A DNA stretch of 64,000 nt from Halobacillus aidingensis (GTDB taxonomy: Bacteria > Bacillota > Bacilli > Bacillales > Halobacillaceae): NCBI RefSeq assembly GCF_900104185.1, contig NZ_FNIZ01000009.1:84357-148356 (forward strand). Reading direction: 5' to 3'. The notes beneath the pieces are model-generated. The model saw only the letters and a list, made by a program, of their open reading frames with translations. It had not been told where the DNA came from and did no database searches. The position numbers were made by a program, and so were the translations under genes. Of the stretch, positions 43,637 through 53,841 are shown piece after piece (positions within the stretch are counted from its first letter, which is position 1; each line of letters begins with the position of its first letter).

Positions 43637-44608
43637 TTATGCCCTTCTTTTACCAATATACTTCGCAATCCCTTTCAGGGTCTGTTTAGCACGGTTCGCC
43701 GGTAACTTGTTCAAGGATTGATAGGCTTTTTCCAAATAGCGGTCGCTCAGTTCTAATGACCGTTCGATCGAACCATTAGACTGCACTTTTTTGATCAAGT
43801 GTTGAAGTTGATCAGATGTCAGATCCTCTTTCTCCTGGAAAGCAACATCCAATTCCCTCTTGAACTCTTTTTCTTCCATAGAAAAAAGTACAGGTAAAGT
43901 AATATTCCCTTGTAGAAGATCACTGCCTGCAGGTTTACCTAATTCTTTCTCAGATGCTGTAAAATCCAGAACATCATCGATGATTTGATAAGACATACCG
44001 ACATAGTAGCCATACTGATAAAGCGCACGCTCATGAGCAGGATCTGCATTTGCGGCTATGGCACCGAGTCTACAGCTGGCAGCGATGAGCAACGCGGTTT
44101 TCCTTTTGATCCTTCTGAGATAGGTGCGTAGGTTCTGTTCGATATTATATTTATCCCGGATCTGTTCAATTTCCCCTAAACATAACTCAACCATTGTCCC
44201 AGCAAGAATCTGGTGAGCACGTGGGTTTTCAAGCACAGATAAATTTTCAAGCGACCTGGCAAAAATGTAATCTCCCGTGTACATAGCAATCCGGTTATCC
44301 CAACGTGATTTAATCGTAGGTTCCCCTCGCCTCAGTTCAGCTTCATCGATCACATCATCGTGAACAAGGGATGCGGTATGTATGAGCTCCAAAGAAACAG
44401 CGACTGCTTTCATACGCTCAATATCATAATGCCCGAATTTACCGCCAAGCAAGACAAAGACAGGACGGATCCGTTTCCCTCCTGCTTGTAACAATTGGCT
44501 GGATGCTTCTCTGAGTACTGGATTGTCAGATTGAATCGTATCGTTTACAGCCTCTTCGATTACCGCTAGGTCATTTTTAAGAAAAGAGTAAATCATTGCT
44601 AGTTTCAT
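43637..44608 (-). CDS. hepT: Heptaprenyl diphosphate synthase component II (HepT)
   Basis: HepT is the catalytic trans-prenyltransferase subunit for the C35 menaquinone side chain. The 323-residue protein has LIHTASLVHDDVIDEAELRRG (first DDxxD region), YQIIDDVLDFTAS (second) and GGKRIRPVFVLLGG. It follows menG in the conserved hepS-menG-hepT operon; B. subtilis mutants in this set have germination defects (gerC). Confidence 0.97.
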   Translation of the reverse strand: MKLAMIYSFLKNDLAVIEEAVNDTIQSDNPVLREASSQLLQAGGKRIRPVFVLLGGKFGHYDIERMKAVAVSLELIHTASLVHDDVIDEAELRRGEPTIKSRWDNRIAMYTGDYIFARSLENLSVLENPRAHQILAGTMVELCLGEIEQIRDKYNIEQNLRTYLRRIKRKTALLIAASCRLGAIAANADPAHERALYQYGYYVGMSYQIIDDVLDFTASEKELGKPAGSDLLQGNITLPVLFSMEEKEFKRELDVAFQEKEDLTSDQLQHLIKKVQSNGSIERSLELSDRYLEKAYQSLNKLPANRAKQTLKGIAKYIGKRRA

Positions 44609-44624
44609 GGCATTTCATCCTTAG

Positions 44625-45338
44625 TTATTGCTTTTCCCCCATATGCATGGCTGCAACGCCGCCCGTATAGGATTTTACTATTACATTCTTGAATCCGACT
44701 TCTTCAAACATCGCTTTCAGTTCCTTTTTTCCAGGAAAGTCTTTAGCTGATTCATGAAGCCAGCTGTATTCTTGATAACTTTTGGCGAAAAGCTTGCCAA
44801 ATACAGGCATAATCTTTCCAAAATAGAAATAATAGAGCTTTTTAAAGACCGGGTTGGTTGGTTGTGATGTTTCTAAACAGACAACTTTCCCTCCAGGTTT
44901 TACAACACGATGCAATTCTTTTAAAACTTGTTGATAATCAGGTACATTCCTTAAACCAAAGCCAATGGTGACAAAGTCGAACTGGTCATTTTCATAGGGC
45001 AAACTCATGGCATTCCCATGCTGGAACTCCACTTGCTTCACTCTGCCAGCAAGCTTTTTTTTAATTCCAACCGATAACATATTTTCACTGAAGTCAAGGC
45101 CGATGACCTTTCCCTCTGTACCGACCTCATTCGCTAATGCCATCGTCCAATCACCCGTACCACAACAGACATCAAGCGCACGGTCACCCTTTTTAACATT
45201 CATTCGTTTCATGACATCTTTACGCCATAACCGATGTTGTTGAAAGGAAATGATTGAATTCATACTGTCATATCGATCATATATTTTTTCGAATACGTGA
45301 TGTACTCTTTCTTCTTTTGATTGTGGTTCCATGTTCAC
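44625..45338 (-). CDS. menG: Demethylmenaquinone methyltransferase
   Basis: MenG/UbiE adds the last methyl group in menaquinone synthesis. The 237-residue protein shows the SAM-binding [48 protein letters not shown] and [17 protein letters not shown]. It overlaps hepS by 4 nt. The last residues, [15 protein letters not shown], are conserved in Bacillaceae. Confidence 0.97.
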   Translation of the reverse strand: MNMEPQSKEERVHHVFEKIYDRYDSMNSIISFQQHRLWRKDVMKRMNVKKGDRALDVCCGTGDWTMALANEVGTEGKVIGLDFSENMLSVGIKKKLAGRVKQVEFQHGNAMSLPYENDQFDFVTIGFGLRNVPDYQQVLKELHRVVKPGGKVVCLETSQPTNPVFKKLYYFYFGKIMPVFGKLFAKSYQEYSWLHESAKDFPGKKELKAMFEEVGFKNVIVKSYTGGVAAMHMGEKQ

Positions 45339-46138
45339 CCTTCTTCCGCTATCTGTCTATGGTTGAATTGATGATGAATGGCAGCATGCATGTAAGATTT
45401 CAGCCAGTTGAAATGGACGGGAAGCTGGGTGATTGTCGCTTCCAACCGGTGCATATGGTTTTGTAGCATTTGTTCAATGTTCACCAATACTTGTCCACTA
45501 TTTCCTAGCAATGCAGGACGTTTGATAAGTGCATCAATGAGAGGGGAAAAATTACCTTCCTGATAGCTGCGTTTTTCTTCCAGCAATTTTTTAGCTAAAA
45601 GCCATTCACCCGCCATATCATTAATGGCTGTTTTTTGGACATACGAAGCAACCCTTTGAATAAGAAGGGATTCGATTTTTTTCAAACCTTCTAAAAATTC
45701 TTGGAATGACTCCACATCTTTATAATAAAGTTCCATCTTCAATTCGTTGATTTCCTTAATTGCGCCCGCAAGCGTATGAATCATAGGAATGTCGTCAAGT
45801 TGAGAGAGGAGATAATAATATAGGCCACTATAATAATCGCCGGCAAGGACCGTCAATTGACGGCTGCGAACAATCTCCCGATCATCGTCTTCATCCGATA
45901 ATGTAACAAGATCGTGTGTATCAAGAGCAATCTGAACGAGCATCGTTGTAATGATATATTGTTCTTTTTTCACCTCAGACAATTTCGTGTGATCCATGAT
46001 TGAAGACAGGATCACAAGCTTATCTTCATCGATCGTCGGCTCAGGGATAAAACGTACCAAATAAGGGTGGCGAACTTTCGATGCAATTTTTCGTTTGAGT
46101 TGTTTGATGTCATTATCTGAAGAATTCAACTTGATCAC
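45335..46138 (-). CDS. hepS: Heptaprenyl diphosphate synthase component I (HepS)
   Basis: HepS is the non-catalytic partner of HepT and sets product length. The 267-residue mostly helical protein has [33 protein letters not shown] and [28 protein letters not shown], as in B. subtilis GerCA. It lacks DDxxD motifs, as expected for component I. Confidence 0.94.
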   Translation of the reverse strand: MIKLNSSDNDIKQLKRKIASKVRHPYLVRFIPEPTIDEDKLVILSSIMDHTKLSEVKKEQYIITTMLVQIALDTHDLVTLSDEDDDREIVRSRQLTVLAGDYYSGLYYYLLSQLDDIPMIHTLAGAIKEINELKMELYYKDVESFQEFLEGLKKIESLLIQRVASYVQKTAINDMAGEWLLAKKLLEEKRSYQEGNFSPLIDALIKRPALLGNSGQVLVNIEQMLQNHMHRLEATITQLPVHFNWLKSYMHAAIHHQFNHRQIAEEG

Positions 46139-46229
46139 CTTGTCCCTTCCTGAACACTATTAAACCATTCCCATTATAGCATATTTGACCTTCTACTGTT
46201 TACTATGTATACGTTCGCAGAGCGAATGG

Positions 46230-46454
46230 TCACTCTGCATCGTTCGTCATTTCGCCGTGGCTTGTTTGAATGACAGCTTTCCCACGTACTTTCACGGCAG
46301 AAGTGTGCTCGGTAAACTGAGCGATCATTACTTCTCCACTGTCAAGCTTTTCGGAGTGGTGGAAACGCGTATCCGTACCGCGGGTCAAACCGATGACATT
46401 CACGCCATCTTCAAGGGCTTTTATGACGAAGAAATCATTGTTGGATGTAGTCAT
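46230..46454 (-). CDS. mtrB: Trp RNA-binding attenuation protein TRAP
   Basis: TRAP is an 11-mer ring that, with tryptophan bound, wraps NAG-repeat RNA to stop trp transcription. The 74-residue protein has [21 protein letters not shown], the Lys-Lys-Arg RNA face positions in EKLDSGE and [11 protein letters not shown], and the [14 protein letters not shown] strand. The ATG at 46454 follows GGAGGCG. In B. subtilis folE (mtrA) precedes mtrB; here hbs follows directly upstream. The trp operon is not in the window. Confidence 0.96.
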   Translation of the reverse strand: MTTSNNDFFVIKALEDGVNVIGLTRGTDTRFHHSEKLDSGEVMIAQFTEHTSAVKVRGKAVIQTSHGEMTNDAE

Positions 46455-46587
46455 AGGATCGCCTCCTTCTAGTATCATTACTATCTCTTACAAAGGGGAC
46501 TTTTGTCAAAACATCCACCTTGTTGAACACTGCGAATGAAGAGCCTTTCCATCATTATGGCCTCAATGCAGGATTTTTAAAAAAATA

Positions 46588-46620
46588 AAAAGAAAAAGGG
46601 TGCACATGCACCCTTTTCCG
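46588..46620 (-). terminator. Terminator after hbs
   Basis: AAAAGGGTGCA pairs with TGCACCCTTTT, with a long T-rich stretch on the minus strand. Confidence 0.93.
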
Positions 46621-46636
46621 AAGCCCTATGTAGCTA

Positions 46637-46909
46637 TTATTTAACCGCATCTTTAAGGGCTTTACCAGGTTTGAAAGCTGGTACTTTACTCGCGGAGATT
46701 TCGATTTCTTCTCCAGTTTGTGGGTTACGGCCTTTACGTGCCGCGCGCTCACGTACTTCGAAGTTACCGAATCCAATTAATTGGACTTTATCACCGTCTT
46801 TAAGTGAATCCATGATAGATTCGAATACAGAATCTACAGCTTGTGTAGCATCTTTCTTAGAAAGATCAGCTTTTTCAGATACAGCGTTGATTAGATCTGT
46901 TTTATTCAT
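46637..46909 (-). CDS. hbs: HU-family DNA-binding protein HBsu
   Basis: HU compacts and bends DNA as a dimer. The 90-residue protein starts [21 protein letters not shown] and has the arm [11 protein letters not shown] with the Pro that inserts into DNA, and [16 protein letters not shown]. The ATG at 46909 follows GGAGGTG by 6 nt. Its strong terminator separates it from mtrB. Confidence 0.98.
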   Translation of the reverse strand: MNKTDLINAVSEKADLSKKDATQAVDSVFESIMDSLKDGDKVQLIGFGNFEVRERAARKGRNPQTGEEIEISASKVPAFKPGKALKDAVK

Positions 46910-47004
46910 GCCATTCACCTCCTCCCAAGAAGGTTTAACTCATTCAAGTGGTTTCATCCACTTCAAATGTTTATTTAGGTGCCATCTTTATGATGACAAG
47001 CCTT

Positions 47005-47033
47005 ATAATAAACGAGTTTAAAGCGAAATTCAA
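47005..47033 (-). promoter_or_regulatory. Sigma-A promoter of hbs
   Basis: On the minus strand TTGAAT (47033-47028) and TATTAT (47010-47005) are 17 nt apart, giving a leader of about 90 nt. Confidence 0.65.
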
Positions 47034-47373
47034 TAGACAATCCTGTAAAAAACGCGTAACAACGCGACTTCCGAGCTGAATTCCGCTTCATTTCAGGTGT
47101 AGCCTACCATAATCTTCTTCAAGTGGCAAACCCTCTAAAACCTTGATATGACGGCATTTCCACAACTTTAATGATCTTCACATAGGTAATTACGACACCC
47201 ACCTTAAAAAATCCTTTAAACTTCGTAATTTTTTTCTTAAAAACACTGAAAAGTAAGCATTTCTGGTGTTTTTGAGAATGGAAAGGAGAGGATATACAGT
47301 GCCTTCGAGTGAAAATAGAACCCACATTTCTATCATTTAAGTCTTATTCAAATCCCTGAAAAAAGCAAAATTA
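47034..47373. other. Non-coding stretch between spoIVA and hbs
   Basis: AT-rich sequence of about 340 bp. A 68-codon frame on the minus strand (47119-47325) has no ribosome site and an unlikely composition. I see no RNA gene or repeat here. Further hbs promoters may lie in it. Confidence 0.5.
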
Positions 47374-47397
47374 AAAACGGCTCACACGGAGCCGTTA
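47374..47397 (-). terminator. Terminator after spoIVA
   Basis: AACGGCTC pairs with GAGCCGTT and a T tract follows on the minus strand. The stem begins at the spoIVA stop. Confidence 0.88.
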
Positions 47398-48873
47398 TAA
47401 AATGATTGCGATCATACCACCAGAACCTTCATTGATGATACGCTCGAGCGTTTCTTGTAGTTTGTACCTTGCATTTTCCGGCATGAGTGCCAGTTTGGCC
47501 TGGATGCCTTCACGGACGATCGAACTCAAAGATCTGCCAAAGATATCTGAATTCCAAATGGATAGTGGGTCTTCCTCAAAGTCCTGCATAAGATACCTCA
47601 CGAGTTCTTCGCTTTGTTTTTCTGTTCCTATAATCGGCGAAAATTCTGATTGGACATCCACTTTAACCATATGGATCGATGGCGCGACAGCTTTCAACCT
47701 TACCCCGAACCTCGAGCCTTGTCTGATGATTTCAGGTTCATCGAGAGTCATATCCTCTAAGGTCGGTGCAGCAATTCCATAACCCGTCTGTTTGACCATC
47801 TGTAAGGCATCTGCCACCTGGTCATATTCTCTCTTCGCATGGGAGAAATCCTGCATGATCTCAAGTAAATGATCTTTCCCTCGGATTTCTTCTCCGACAA
47901 TTTCTTTTAAGACATGATCATACAAATGTTCCGGCGCTTGAAGATCGATTTCAGCAATCCCTTCCCCAAGGTCCATCCCTGAGATATGAGCACCTGTAAT
48001 GTACTCGTATTGATCGAAGTTACCTACGACTGTATCCACATCACGTAATCGTTTAATATCTTTAACTGTATCTTCAATCGCCTCTTGAAGGTTGTTCCTT
48101 AACCAGTGGCGGGAATCAAGAACCATCACCCAGCTTGGTAAATTCACATTCACTTCCAGCACAGGGAATTCGAATAATGCTTCACGTAGAACATTTTGAA
48201 CATCGTTTTCCCGCATGCTCTCTACGGACAGTGCAAGGACGGGTATATCGTACTTCTCAGAGAGGTTCGCCCTCAATTTTTCCGTATTCGGATGATGCGG
48301 CTGTGCGGAATTCACAATCATAATGAAAGGTTTTCCGACTTCTCTCAACTCTTCTACGATTTTCTCTTCTGCTTCCACATAATCAGCCCGGGCGATTTCA
48401 CCGATGGTACCGTCCGTAGTCACAACGATTCCAATGGTCGAATGCTCCTGGATTACTTTTTGCGTACCAATTTCCGCTGCTTCATGAAAAGGGATCGCCT
48501 CTTCATACCAGGGTGTATGAATCATTCTTGGTCCGTGCTCATCTTCATACCCAACCGCACCATTCACGGCATATCCGACACAGTCAACCATGCGGACGCG
48601 GATGTCAAGGTGATCATCAATATTGATGTTTGCCGCCGTATTAGGGACAAACTTAGGTTCTGTCGTCATAATCGTCTTCCCTGCCGCGCTTTGAGGCAAT
48701 TCATCTAATGCACGCTCACGCTCTGATTCTTCCTCCATATTTGGTAAAACAACGAGCTCCATGAATTTCTTTATGAATGTTGATTTTCCAGTACGAACAG
48801 CCCCGACGACTCCTAAATAAATATCTCCATTTGTCCGTTTGGAAATATCACTGAAGATATCAACCTTTTCCAA
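47395..48873 (-). CDS. spoIVA: Spore coat morphogenetic ATPase SpoIVA
   Basis: SpoIVA polymerises on the forespore surface with ATP hydrolysis and forms the base of the coat. The 492-residue protein has MEKVDIFSDISKRTNGDIY, the Walker A GAVRTGKSTFIKKF, the TTEPKFVPN switch, DCVGY and the C-terminus GSGGMIAIIL, which binds SpoVM-marked membranes. Start is TTG at 48873, behind GGAGGGG. The sequence is almost the same as the B. subtilis protein over its length. Confidence 0.98.
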   Translation of the reverse strand: MEKVDIFSDISKRTNGDIYLGVVGAVRTGKSTFIKKFMELVVLPNMEEESERERALDELPQSAAGKTIMTTEPKFVPNTAANINIDDHLDIRVRMVDCVGYAVNGAVGYEDEHGPRMIHTPWYEEAIPFHEAAEIGTQKVIQEHSTIGIVVTTDGTIGEIARADYVEAEEKIVEELREVGKPFIMIVNSAQPHHPNTEKLRANLSEKYDIPVLALSVESMRENDVQNVLREALFEFPVLEVNVNLPSWVMVLDSRHWLRNNLQEAIEDTVKDIKRLRDVDTVVGNFDQYEYITGAHISGMDLGEGIAEIDLQAPEHLYDHVLKEIVGEEIRGKDHLLEIMQDFSHAKREYDQVADALQMVKQTGYGIAAPTLEDMTLDEPEIIRQGSRFGVRLKAVAPSIHMVKVDVQSEFSPIIGTEKQSEELVRYLMQDFEEDPLSIWNSDIFGRSLSSIVREGIQAKLALMPENARYKLQETLERIINEGSGGMIAIIL

Positions 48874-48924
48874 AGGATCCCCTCCCAAATAAAATTTCAC
48901 CTTCATACAAGCCTAGACAATCTA

Positions 48925-48954
48925 ATTCTATGACGTTGTCCTAGTGAAATATGC
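48925..48954 (-). promoter_or_regulatory. Sigma-E promoter of spoIVA
   Basis: On the minus strand GCATATT (48954-48948) and CATAGAAT (48932-48925) are 15 nt apart, one base from the sigma-E consensus KMATATT-N14/15-CATACAMT. spoIVA is a sigma-E gene in B. subtilis. Confidence 0.82.
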
Positions 48955-49081
48955 AAGAAATTATAAGTACGGAAACTCATACTGGACGAACAATCATAGA
49001 TGATTCGCATAAACAGGAGAAGAGAAACGCTGGATAGGTAAGGTATAATCAAGTTTAGTTTATGCTCACTAAAAATCTATG

Positions 49082-49112
49082 AAAAAAACCGTCCCTCTAT
49101 GCAGGAACGGTT
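49082..49112 (-). terminator. Terminator after yphF
   Basis: AACCGTTCC pairs with GGGACGGTT on the minus strand and is followed by seven T residues, 6 nt past the yphF stop. Confidence 0.88.
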
Positions 49113-49117
49113 CACAA

Positions 49118-49846
49118 TCATGTCGATGGCTGAGCTTTTGAAAACACAGGCTCTCCATTTTCTACTGTATAGGTAGTCGAATAGGCAGGGACAAATGGGG
49201 TATGATCAGTTAATAAGTAACGAATATCTTCCCCTTGTTCGTAACTGTGCTCTTCTTTTCTTAGGTATGTGTACAAGTCTTTCCGATAATCAATATACAC
49301 TCTCCCCTGTTCATCCAGGTAAACGGGAAGTTTTTGGTCGGAATAGGGGCTGTTGACCATCGGCGGCTCGTCCATTCCAATTTTCTCATGATCCAGTTCA
49401 TAAACCCCAGGAGCGACGAAATCACCGAAAGGCGGATATTTATTATTATCTCTGTAGAACTTCACTTTGACCTGCAAAGAACGTACCTCTTCCGTTGTTC
49501 GGAGATCCAGTACTTTCACTGTCGGATCTGTTTCAGGGTGGATGATCACATATTGATAATGGCCGCCGTTTTCAAAGGATGTACCCGGTAAATCATTGAG
49601 AAGATTCAATTCCTTCAACTTACTGAATTCAATTGGATACTTTTGAAAGATCGGCGTGTCTTGATCTTTCGTTTTTATAGGCAGCAGGCCGTTTTTCTTT
49701 TCCTGATAGGTGTCTACAGCATTTTGAACCATCTCAAGCTGTTGATCATTCGGCACCTGGTTCTTCGCCAACTTGTTCTGCGGATATAGACATCCGGAAA
49801 GCAACAATGCCGTCAAGGGCAATAATATGAATAAAAAGCGTTTCAT
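49118..49846 (-). CDS. yphF: Lipoprotein YphF
   Basis: The 242-residue protein has a signal peptide with lipobox LLLSGC (Cys19), then a mature domain rich in Asp, Tyr and Pro. It matches the size and position of B. subtilis YphF, a predicted lipoprotein next to yphE. Function unknown. It is likely anchored on the outer face of the membrane; in B. subtilis the gene is linked to sporulation-period expression. Confidence 0.85.
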   Translation of the reverse strand: MKRFLFILLPLTALLLSGCLYPQNKLAKNQVPNDQQLEMVQNAVDTYQEKKNGLLPIKTKDQDTPIFQKYPIEFSKLKELNLLNDLPGTSFENGGHYQYVIIHPETDPTVKVLDLRTTEEVRSLQVKVKFYRDNNKYPPFGDFVAPGVYELDHEKIGMDEPPMVNSPYSDQKLPVYLDEQGRVYIDYRKDLYTYLRKEEHSYEQGEDIRYLLTDHTPFVPAYSTTYTVENGEPVFSKAQPST

Positions 49847-49863
49847 GTAGTGTCTCCCTCCTG

Positions 49864-50061
49864 TTAGGCCGTCGGTCCGCTCAGGACGATATAAAGAATA
49901 ATAATTCCTCCGAAAATCATAAACAAATAAGCAAAAACAGCGATCATTATTGATAGAAAGCCCTTTAATTTATATCTGCTTAAGTAAATTAAACCAACAG
50001 CCAGGAACAATGAAATAATCCCTGCGAAGGATATGTACATTTTGAGCATTGATTCTGACAC
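49864..50061 (-). CDS. yphE: Small membrane protein YphE (DUF2768)
   Basis: The 65-residue protein has two membrane segments (MYISFAGIISLFLAVGLIYL and FLSIMIAVFAYLFMIFGGIIILYIV) and little else, as in DUF2768. Start is GTG at 50061, 7 nt after AAGGAGG. It lies 17 nt before yphF. Confidence 0.85.
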   Translation of the reverse strand: MSESMLKMYISFAGIISLFLAVGLIYLSRYKLKGFLSIMIAVFAYLFMIFGGIIILYIVLSGPTA

Positions 50062-50229
50062 AGCTCTTCCTCCTTCAAAGCACACTTTGCTGATGGTATT
50101 ATACCACAAGTCTTTGTATACGGACAGATGAGAAAACAGAGTCTATCAGTCTTTTAATCCATTTTTATAACCTTTTTAGTATGCTCTGTTAATCATTGAG
50201 TCGATGATTAGTTATTAAAGAATATGACA

Positions 50230-50778
50230 GGATTGTGAAAGACTCAGTTTCGAGACTTCTGTGTAAGTGGATGGGGCTGCGGGGAATGACTCGCTTTCCG
50301 TGGGAGCGCGGTGAGCCTCCTCGGACTGCGTCCTGTGGGGTCTCACCATGCACTTTTTTCCCACAGGAGTCTCCCCATTCCCCTCCGCCCCTTAACCATA
50401 TGAGGTTCTCGAAACCCTACATATAGTAAACGGCCTATGTCGAATGGAAGTCCTAATAAACCATGTCGTCTTCATAGTTTCCGACATAGAAAATGCACGA
50501 ATAAGGCGTGGGAACAGGGTCTGGGAAACGTCCGTATGAAAAGCGAAAGGAGATAACAACGTGTGTGTTTTTCTACTCACTGATCCAAAACACTGCAAAT
50601 CGTCGTTTCCCTGACCCCGTATCCATGGTCAGGATTCGTCATTCATTATTTCAACCAAATCAAGGCTTCTTTTAGGGATACCCGATAGGTGCTCCTTGCG
50701 CTCCCGCGGAAAGCGAGCTATTCCCCGCAGCCCCCATCCACTCAACAAAAGTCTCGAAACTGATTCTTCCACAATCGG
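50230..50778. repeat. Dispersed repeat, type I, full-length copy
   Basis: A 549-bp element with imperfect inverted ends of about 85 bp (50230-50315 against 50694-50778). Shared blocks are GATTGTGAAAGACTCAG, GTTTCGAGACTT, GGATGGGGCTGCGGGGAAT and CTCGCTTTCCG. The middle holds a CCTCCTCGGACTGCGTCC hairpin core, CCCCTCCGCCCCTT and module E (50494-50660). The reverse of the copy at 63.2 kb. Confidence 0.9.
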
Positions 50779-50834
50779 GAGCTTATATGAAATAAACATT
50801 GAGATTTACGGAGCGATTCAATTGAAAAAAGCAT

Positions 50835-50866
50835 AAAAAAATCCGGGGCAAACGGTTTGCCCCGGT
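50835..50866 (-). terminator. Terminator downstream of spoVIF
   Basis: A perfect 11-bp stem, CCGGGGCAAAC with GTTTGCCCCGG, is followed by seven T residues on the minus strand. It is 100 nt past the spoVIF stop. Confidence 0.92.
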
Positions 50867-50968
50867 TGACTAAACAATTCCCTGACCAGCTCATGTGTAA
50901 TGATTGCTGCGTAATATCTTATGCATACGAATGAAGGACCGCCTCCTCAGGCGCCTATTGGTTCGTAA

Positions 50969-51226
50969 TCATTTTAAAAACTTGCCTAAGGTATTCATAT
51001 CCAAAGGCATGTTTTGTTTGGTGATTGCTTCAACGATTTTATCTTCCTTCGATTTTGACACGTTCTTATTAGCAACCTTTGCGAGCTGGCGAACAAGACG
51101 TCTGACCGTCTTTTCATCACTGAAATCAGCATTCTGTACAGAATTCGCCACTTTGAAGACATCTTCTGGGTCGATGTTTGCCTTTTTCTTCAGATGATCA
51201 AAAATATTCTTTTGAAAATCATTCAT
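50969..51226 (-). CDS. spoVIF: Stage VI sporulation protein F
   Basis: The 85-residue protein has the SpoVIF pattern: FKVANSVQNADFSDEKTVRRLVRQLAK and VSKSKEDKIVEAITKQNMP. SpoVIF of B. subtilis affects outer-coat assembly through GerE. In B. subtilis the gene (yjcC) lies elsewhere, so its place between yphE and gpsA is different. The start at 51226 follows GGAGGT; a longer in-frame extension is not family-like. Confidence 0.9.
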   Translation of the reverse strand: MNDFQKNIFDHLKKKANIDPEDVFKVANSVQNADFSDEKTVRRLVRQLAKVANKNVSKSKEDKIVEAITKQNMPLDMNTLGKFLK

Positions 51227-51287
51227 GAACAATTGACCTCCTCGTGCGTTAGGTTCTGTGTAGTATATGCACGAGAGTCGATATGTG

Positions 51288-52328
51288 TCAGTCATTCATC
51301 TTTTCATCAAGAATATTTGTCAAATCCTCCATTTCATGTCGACGGATCCTTGTCATCAATTCGTCGACGACATCTCTTGGATCAGCCGATTCAAATAGAA
51401 TCCTGTAAATCCCTGAAGTGATCGGCATTTCCACCCCTTGCTCTTGTGCAAGTTGAAAAGCGGCTTTTGTCGTCCTGACTCCTTCTACGACCATTCCCAT
51501 TTGGTCTAAAACCTCTTCCAATGGATATCCTTGTCCAAGCTTATTCCCAGCCCTCCAATTTCGGCTGTGAGAGCTTGTACAAGTTACAATAAGGTCCCCG
51601 ATTCCTGTCAAACCGGAGAAGGTGAGCGGGTTCGCTCCCTTTGAAGTTCCAAGACGGGCAATTTCAGCAAGCCCTCTCGTAATTAGAGCCGCTTTGGCAT
51701 TATCCCCGTAACCAAGCCCGTCCGAAATACCAGCACCAAGAGCGATAATATTTTTCAACGCGCCTCCAAGTTCCACGCCGACCAAATCAGGAGATGTATA
51801 CACGCGGAATTGACGATTAATGAAGAGGTCCTGCACTTTCTCCGCTACTTCTAGTTCTTCTGCAGAAACAGTTACGGTTGTTGGCTGCCTGAGACTTACT
51901 TCTTCCGCATGACTTGGACCGGAGAGGACGACGATATCCTCATACTTTTCTTTCGGGATCTCTTCGGAAATCACTTCAGATACACGCTTGTAAGAGCCAG
52001 GCTCGATCCCTTTTGAAGCGTGTGTAATGATCACTTTGTCATTTAGAACTTCCTTTAACTGGCCGCAGACTTCTCTCATAGCCTTTGTCGGAACGACTAA
52101 GATCACATGCTTAGCATTTTCTACAGTCGCTCCTAGGTCATGGCTTGCAGTAATCGATTGAGGAAGATCAATATCTTTCAAATATTTTTCATTCCGATGC
52201 GTTTGGTTGATTTCTTCAGCAAGGTTCTCCCTGTGTGTCCAGAGATGAACCTCATGCCCATTATCAGCAAGAACGAGGGCAAGAGCTGTGCCCCAGCTCC
52301 CCGCACCAAGTACAGCTACTTTCTCCAT
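51288..52328 (-). CDS. gpsA: NAD(P)H glycerol-3-phosphate dehydrogenase
   Basis: GpsA makes sn-glycerol-3-phosphate for phospholipids. The 346-residue protein starts [20 protein letters not shown] (Rossmann loop), with SGPSHAEEV, the catalytic Lys in [18 protein letters not shown], and [18 protein letters not shown] is upstream of the ATG at 52328. It follows der by 25 nt, as in B. subtilis. Confidence 0.97.
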   Translation of the reverse strand: MEKVAVLGAGSWGTALALVLADNGHEVHLWTHRENLAEEINQTHRNEKYLKDIDLPQSITASHDLGATVENAKHVILVVPTKAMREVCGQLKEVLNDKVIITHASKGIEPGSYKRVSEVISEEIPKEKYEDIVVLSGPSHAEEVSLRQPTTVTVSAEELEVAEKVQDLFINRQFRVYTSPDLVGVELGGALKNIIALGAGISDGLGYGDNAKAALITRGLAEIARLGTSKGANPLTFSGLTGIGDLIVTCTSSHSRNWRAGNKLGQGYPLEEVLDQMGMVVEGVRTTKAAFQLAQEQGVEMPITSGIYRILFESADPRDVVDELMTRIRRHEMEDLTNILDEKMND

Positions 52329-52353
52329 GCTACCTACTCCCTTCCTGAATGAA

Positions 52354-53664
52354 TCAGCTACGTTTCCTTGCAAAAATCTTGATTGGAGTTCCTTCAAAAC
52401 CGAAGGCCTCACGGATCCTATTTTCCAAGAATCGCTCATACGTGAAGTGCATCAACTCAGGTTCATTAACAAATACCACAAAACTTGGCGGTTTGACAGA
52501 AACTTGAGTCGCATAAAAGATTTTCAGCTTCTGACCCTTGATGGATGGAGAAGGATTCATAGCAAGGGCGTCCATAATTACTTCGTTAAGCAGATTCGTC
52601 TGCACACGCTTCGCATGATTCTCACTTGCTTCCAGAACTTTAGGGATCAACGTATGAATCCGTTTTTTTGTTTTCGCAGATAAAAAGACAATAGGTGCAT
52701 AGTCAAGGAAACGGAATTGATCCCGAACCTTATCTTCAAACTCTTTCATCGTTTTTTCTTCCGTCTCTATGGTATCCCATTTATTGACGACGATAATGAC
52801 AGCTTTTCCAGCTTCATGGGCATAGCCCGCAATCTTTTTGTCCTGTTCATGAATGCCTGCATCTGCATCAATTAAAGTCAGGACAACATCTGAGCGTTCA
52901 ATCGCCTTCAATGCCCTCATGATGCTGTATTTTTCGGTCGTTTCATAAACTTTGCCTCGTTTTCTCATTCCAGCTGTATCAATGATCACATAATCCCGAT
53001 CGTCTTTCGTGAATGGAGTATCGATAGCATCCCTTGTCGTACCTGCGATATCACTGACAATCACGCGTTCCTGACCAAGGAGACTGTTTACGAGCGATGA
53101 TTTCCCTACATTCGGTCGGCCGATTAAGCTGAAACGAATGGTATCATCATCGATTTCTTCCTGAATTTTTTCAGGGAAGTGTTTCACAACTTCATCGAGC
53201 ATGTCTCCAAGTCCCAATCCGTGGGTCCCCGAAATTGGGAAAGGTTCACCAAAACCTAGAGAGTAGAATTCATAAATGTTTTCTCTCATTTCAGGGTTGT
53301 CTACCTTGTTCACTGCAAGAACAACCGGTTTATTTGATTTAAATAGAAGTTTGGCGACTTCTTCGTCAGCTCCGGTAATTCCATCACGGCCGTTCACCAT
53401 GAAAACGATGACATCTGCTTCATCAATAGCTACTTGTGCCTGTGCTCTCATTTGCACGAGCAACGGCTCGTCCCCAAGTTCAATCCCACCAGTATCAATG
53501 ACATTGAATCGCGTTGTCAGCCATTCGGCTTCTGCATAAATCCGGTCTCTAGTGACACCGGGCGTATCTTCTACAATAGAGATTCTTTCTCCGACAAGTC
53601 GGTTGAATATCGTTGATTTCCCAACATTCGGTCGTCCTACAATAGCAATTACTGATTTTCTCAT
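52354..53664 (-). CDS. der: Ribosome-associated GTPase Der (EngA)
   Basis: Der is needed for maturation of the 50S subunit. The 436-residue protein has two G domains in tandem, each with [13 protein letters not shown] Walker A (residues about 10 and 185), DTPGVTRD and DTAGMRKRG switches, and NKVD and NKWD. A C-terminal KH-like domain ends in [11 protein letters not shown]. Length is identical to B. subtilis Der. Confidence 0.98.
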   Translation of the reverse strand: MRKSVIAIVGRPNVGKSTIFNRLVGERISIVEDTPGVTRDRIYAEAEWLTTRFNVIDTGGIELGDEPLLVQMRAQAQVAIDEADVIVFMVNGRDGITGADEEVAKLLFKSNKPVVLAVNKVDNPEMRENIYEFYSLGFGEPFPISGTHGLGLGDMLDEVVKHFPEKIQEEIDDDTIRFSLIGRPNVGKSSLVNSLLGQERVIVSDIAGTTRDAIDTPFTKDDRDYVIIDTAGMRKRGKVYETTEKYSIMRALKAIERSDVVLTLIDADAGIHEQDKKIAGYAHEAGKAVIIVVNKWDTIETEEKTMKEFEDKVRDQFRFLDYAPIVFLSAKTKKRIHTLIPKVLEASENHAKRVQTNLLNEVIMDALAMNPSPSIKGQKLKIFYATQVSVKPPSFVVFVNEPELMHFTYERFLENRIREAFGFEGTPIKIFARKRS

Positions 53665-53734
53665 GAAAGGATCATCCTTTCTTTATTTCTATTTTCATTA
53701 TTCCATGTTTCCTCAGTAGTGAAAAGCAAAAAAA

Positions 53735-53790
53735 TACTGCTCTCCCCCGGGCGATGGTTTAACAGCCCATCTTCCGAAGAACAGCAGGAA
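53735..53790 (-). terminator. Probable terminator upstream of der
   Basis: A long imperfect stem with ends CTGCT and AGCAG and inner GATGGG/CCATC pieces precedes TTTTTTT on the minus strand, between the YIEGIA genes and der. Confidence 0.55.
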
Positions 53791-53841
53791 GCCATTAACT
53801 TTACTATCTTAGCAAACTTTAGAAAAAGAAACAATTCTTTC

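Noticed and set aside
47119..47325. A 68-codon minus-strand frame between spoIVA and hbs
   Set aside because: No ribosome site, Phe and Lys-rich chance composition, no recognisable relatives.
52329..52439. N-terminal extension of gpsA
   Set aside because: It overlaps der, has no ribosome site and is not part of the GpsA fold.
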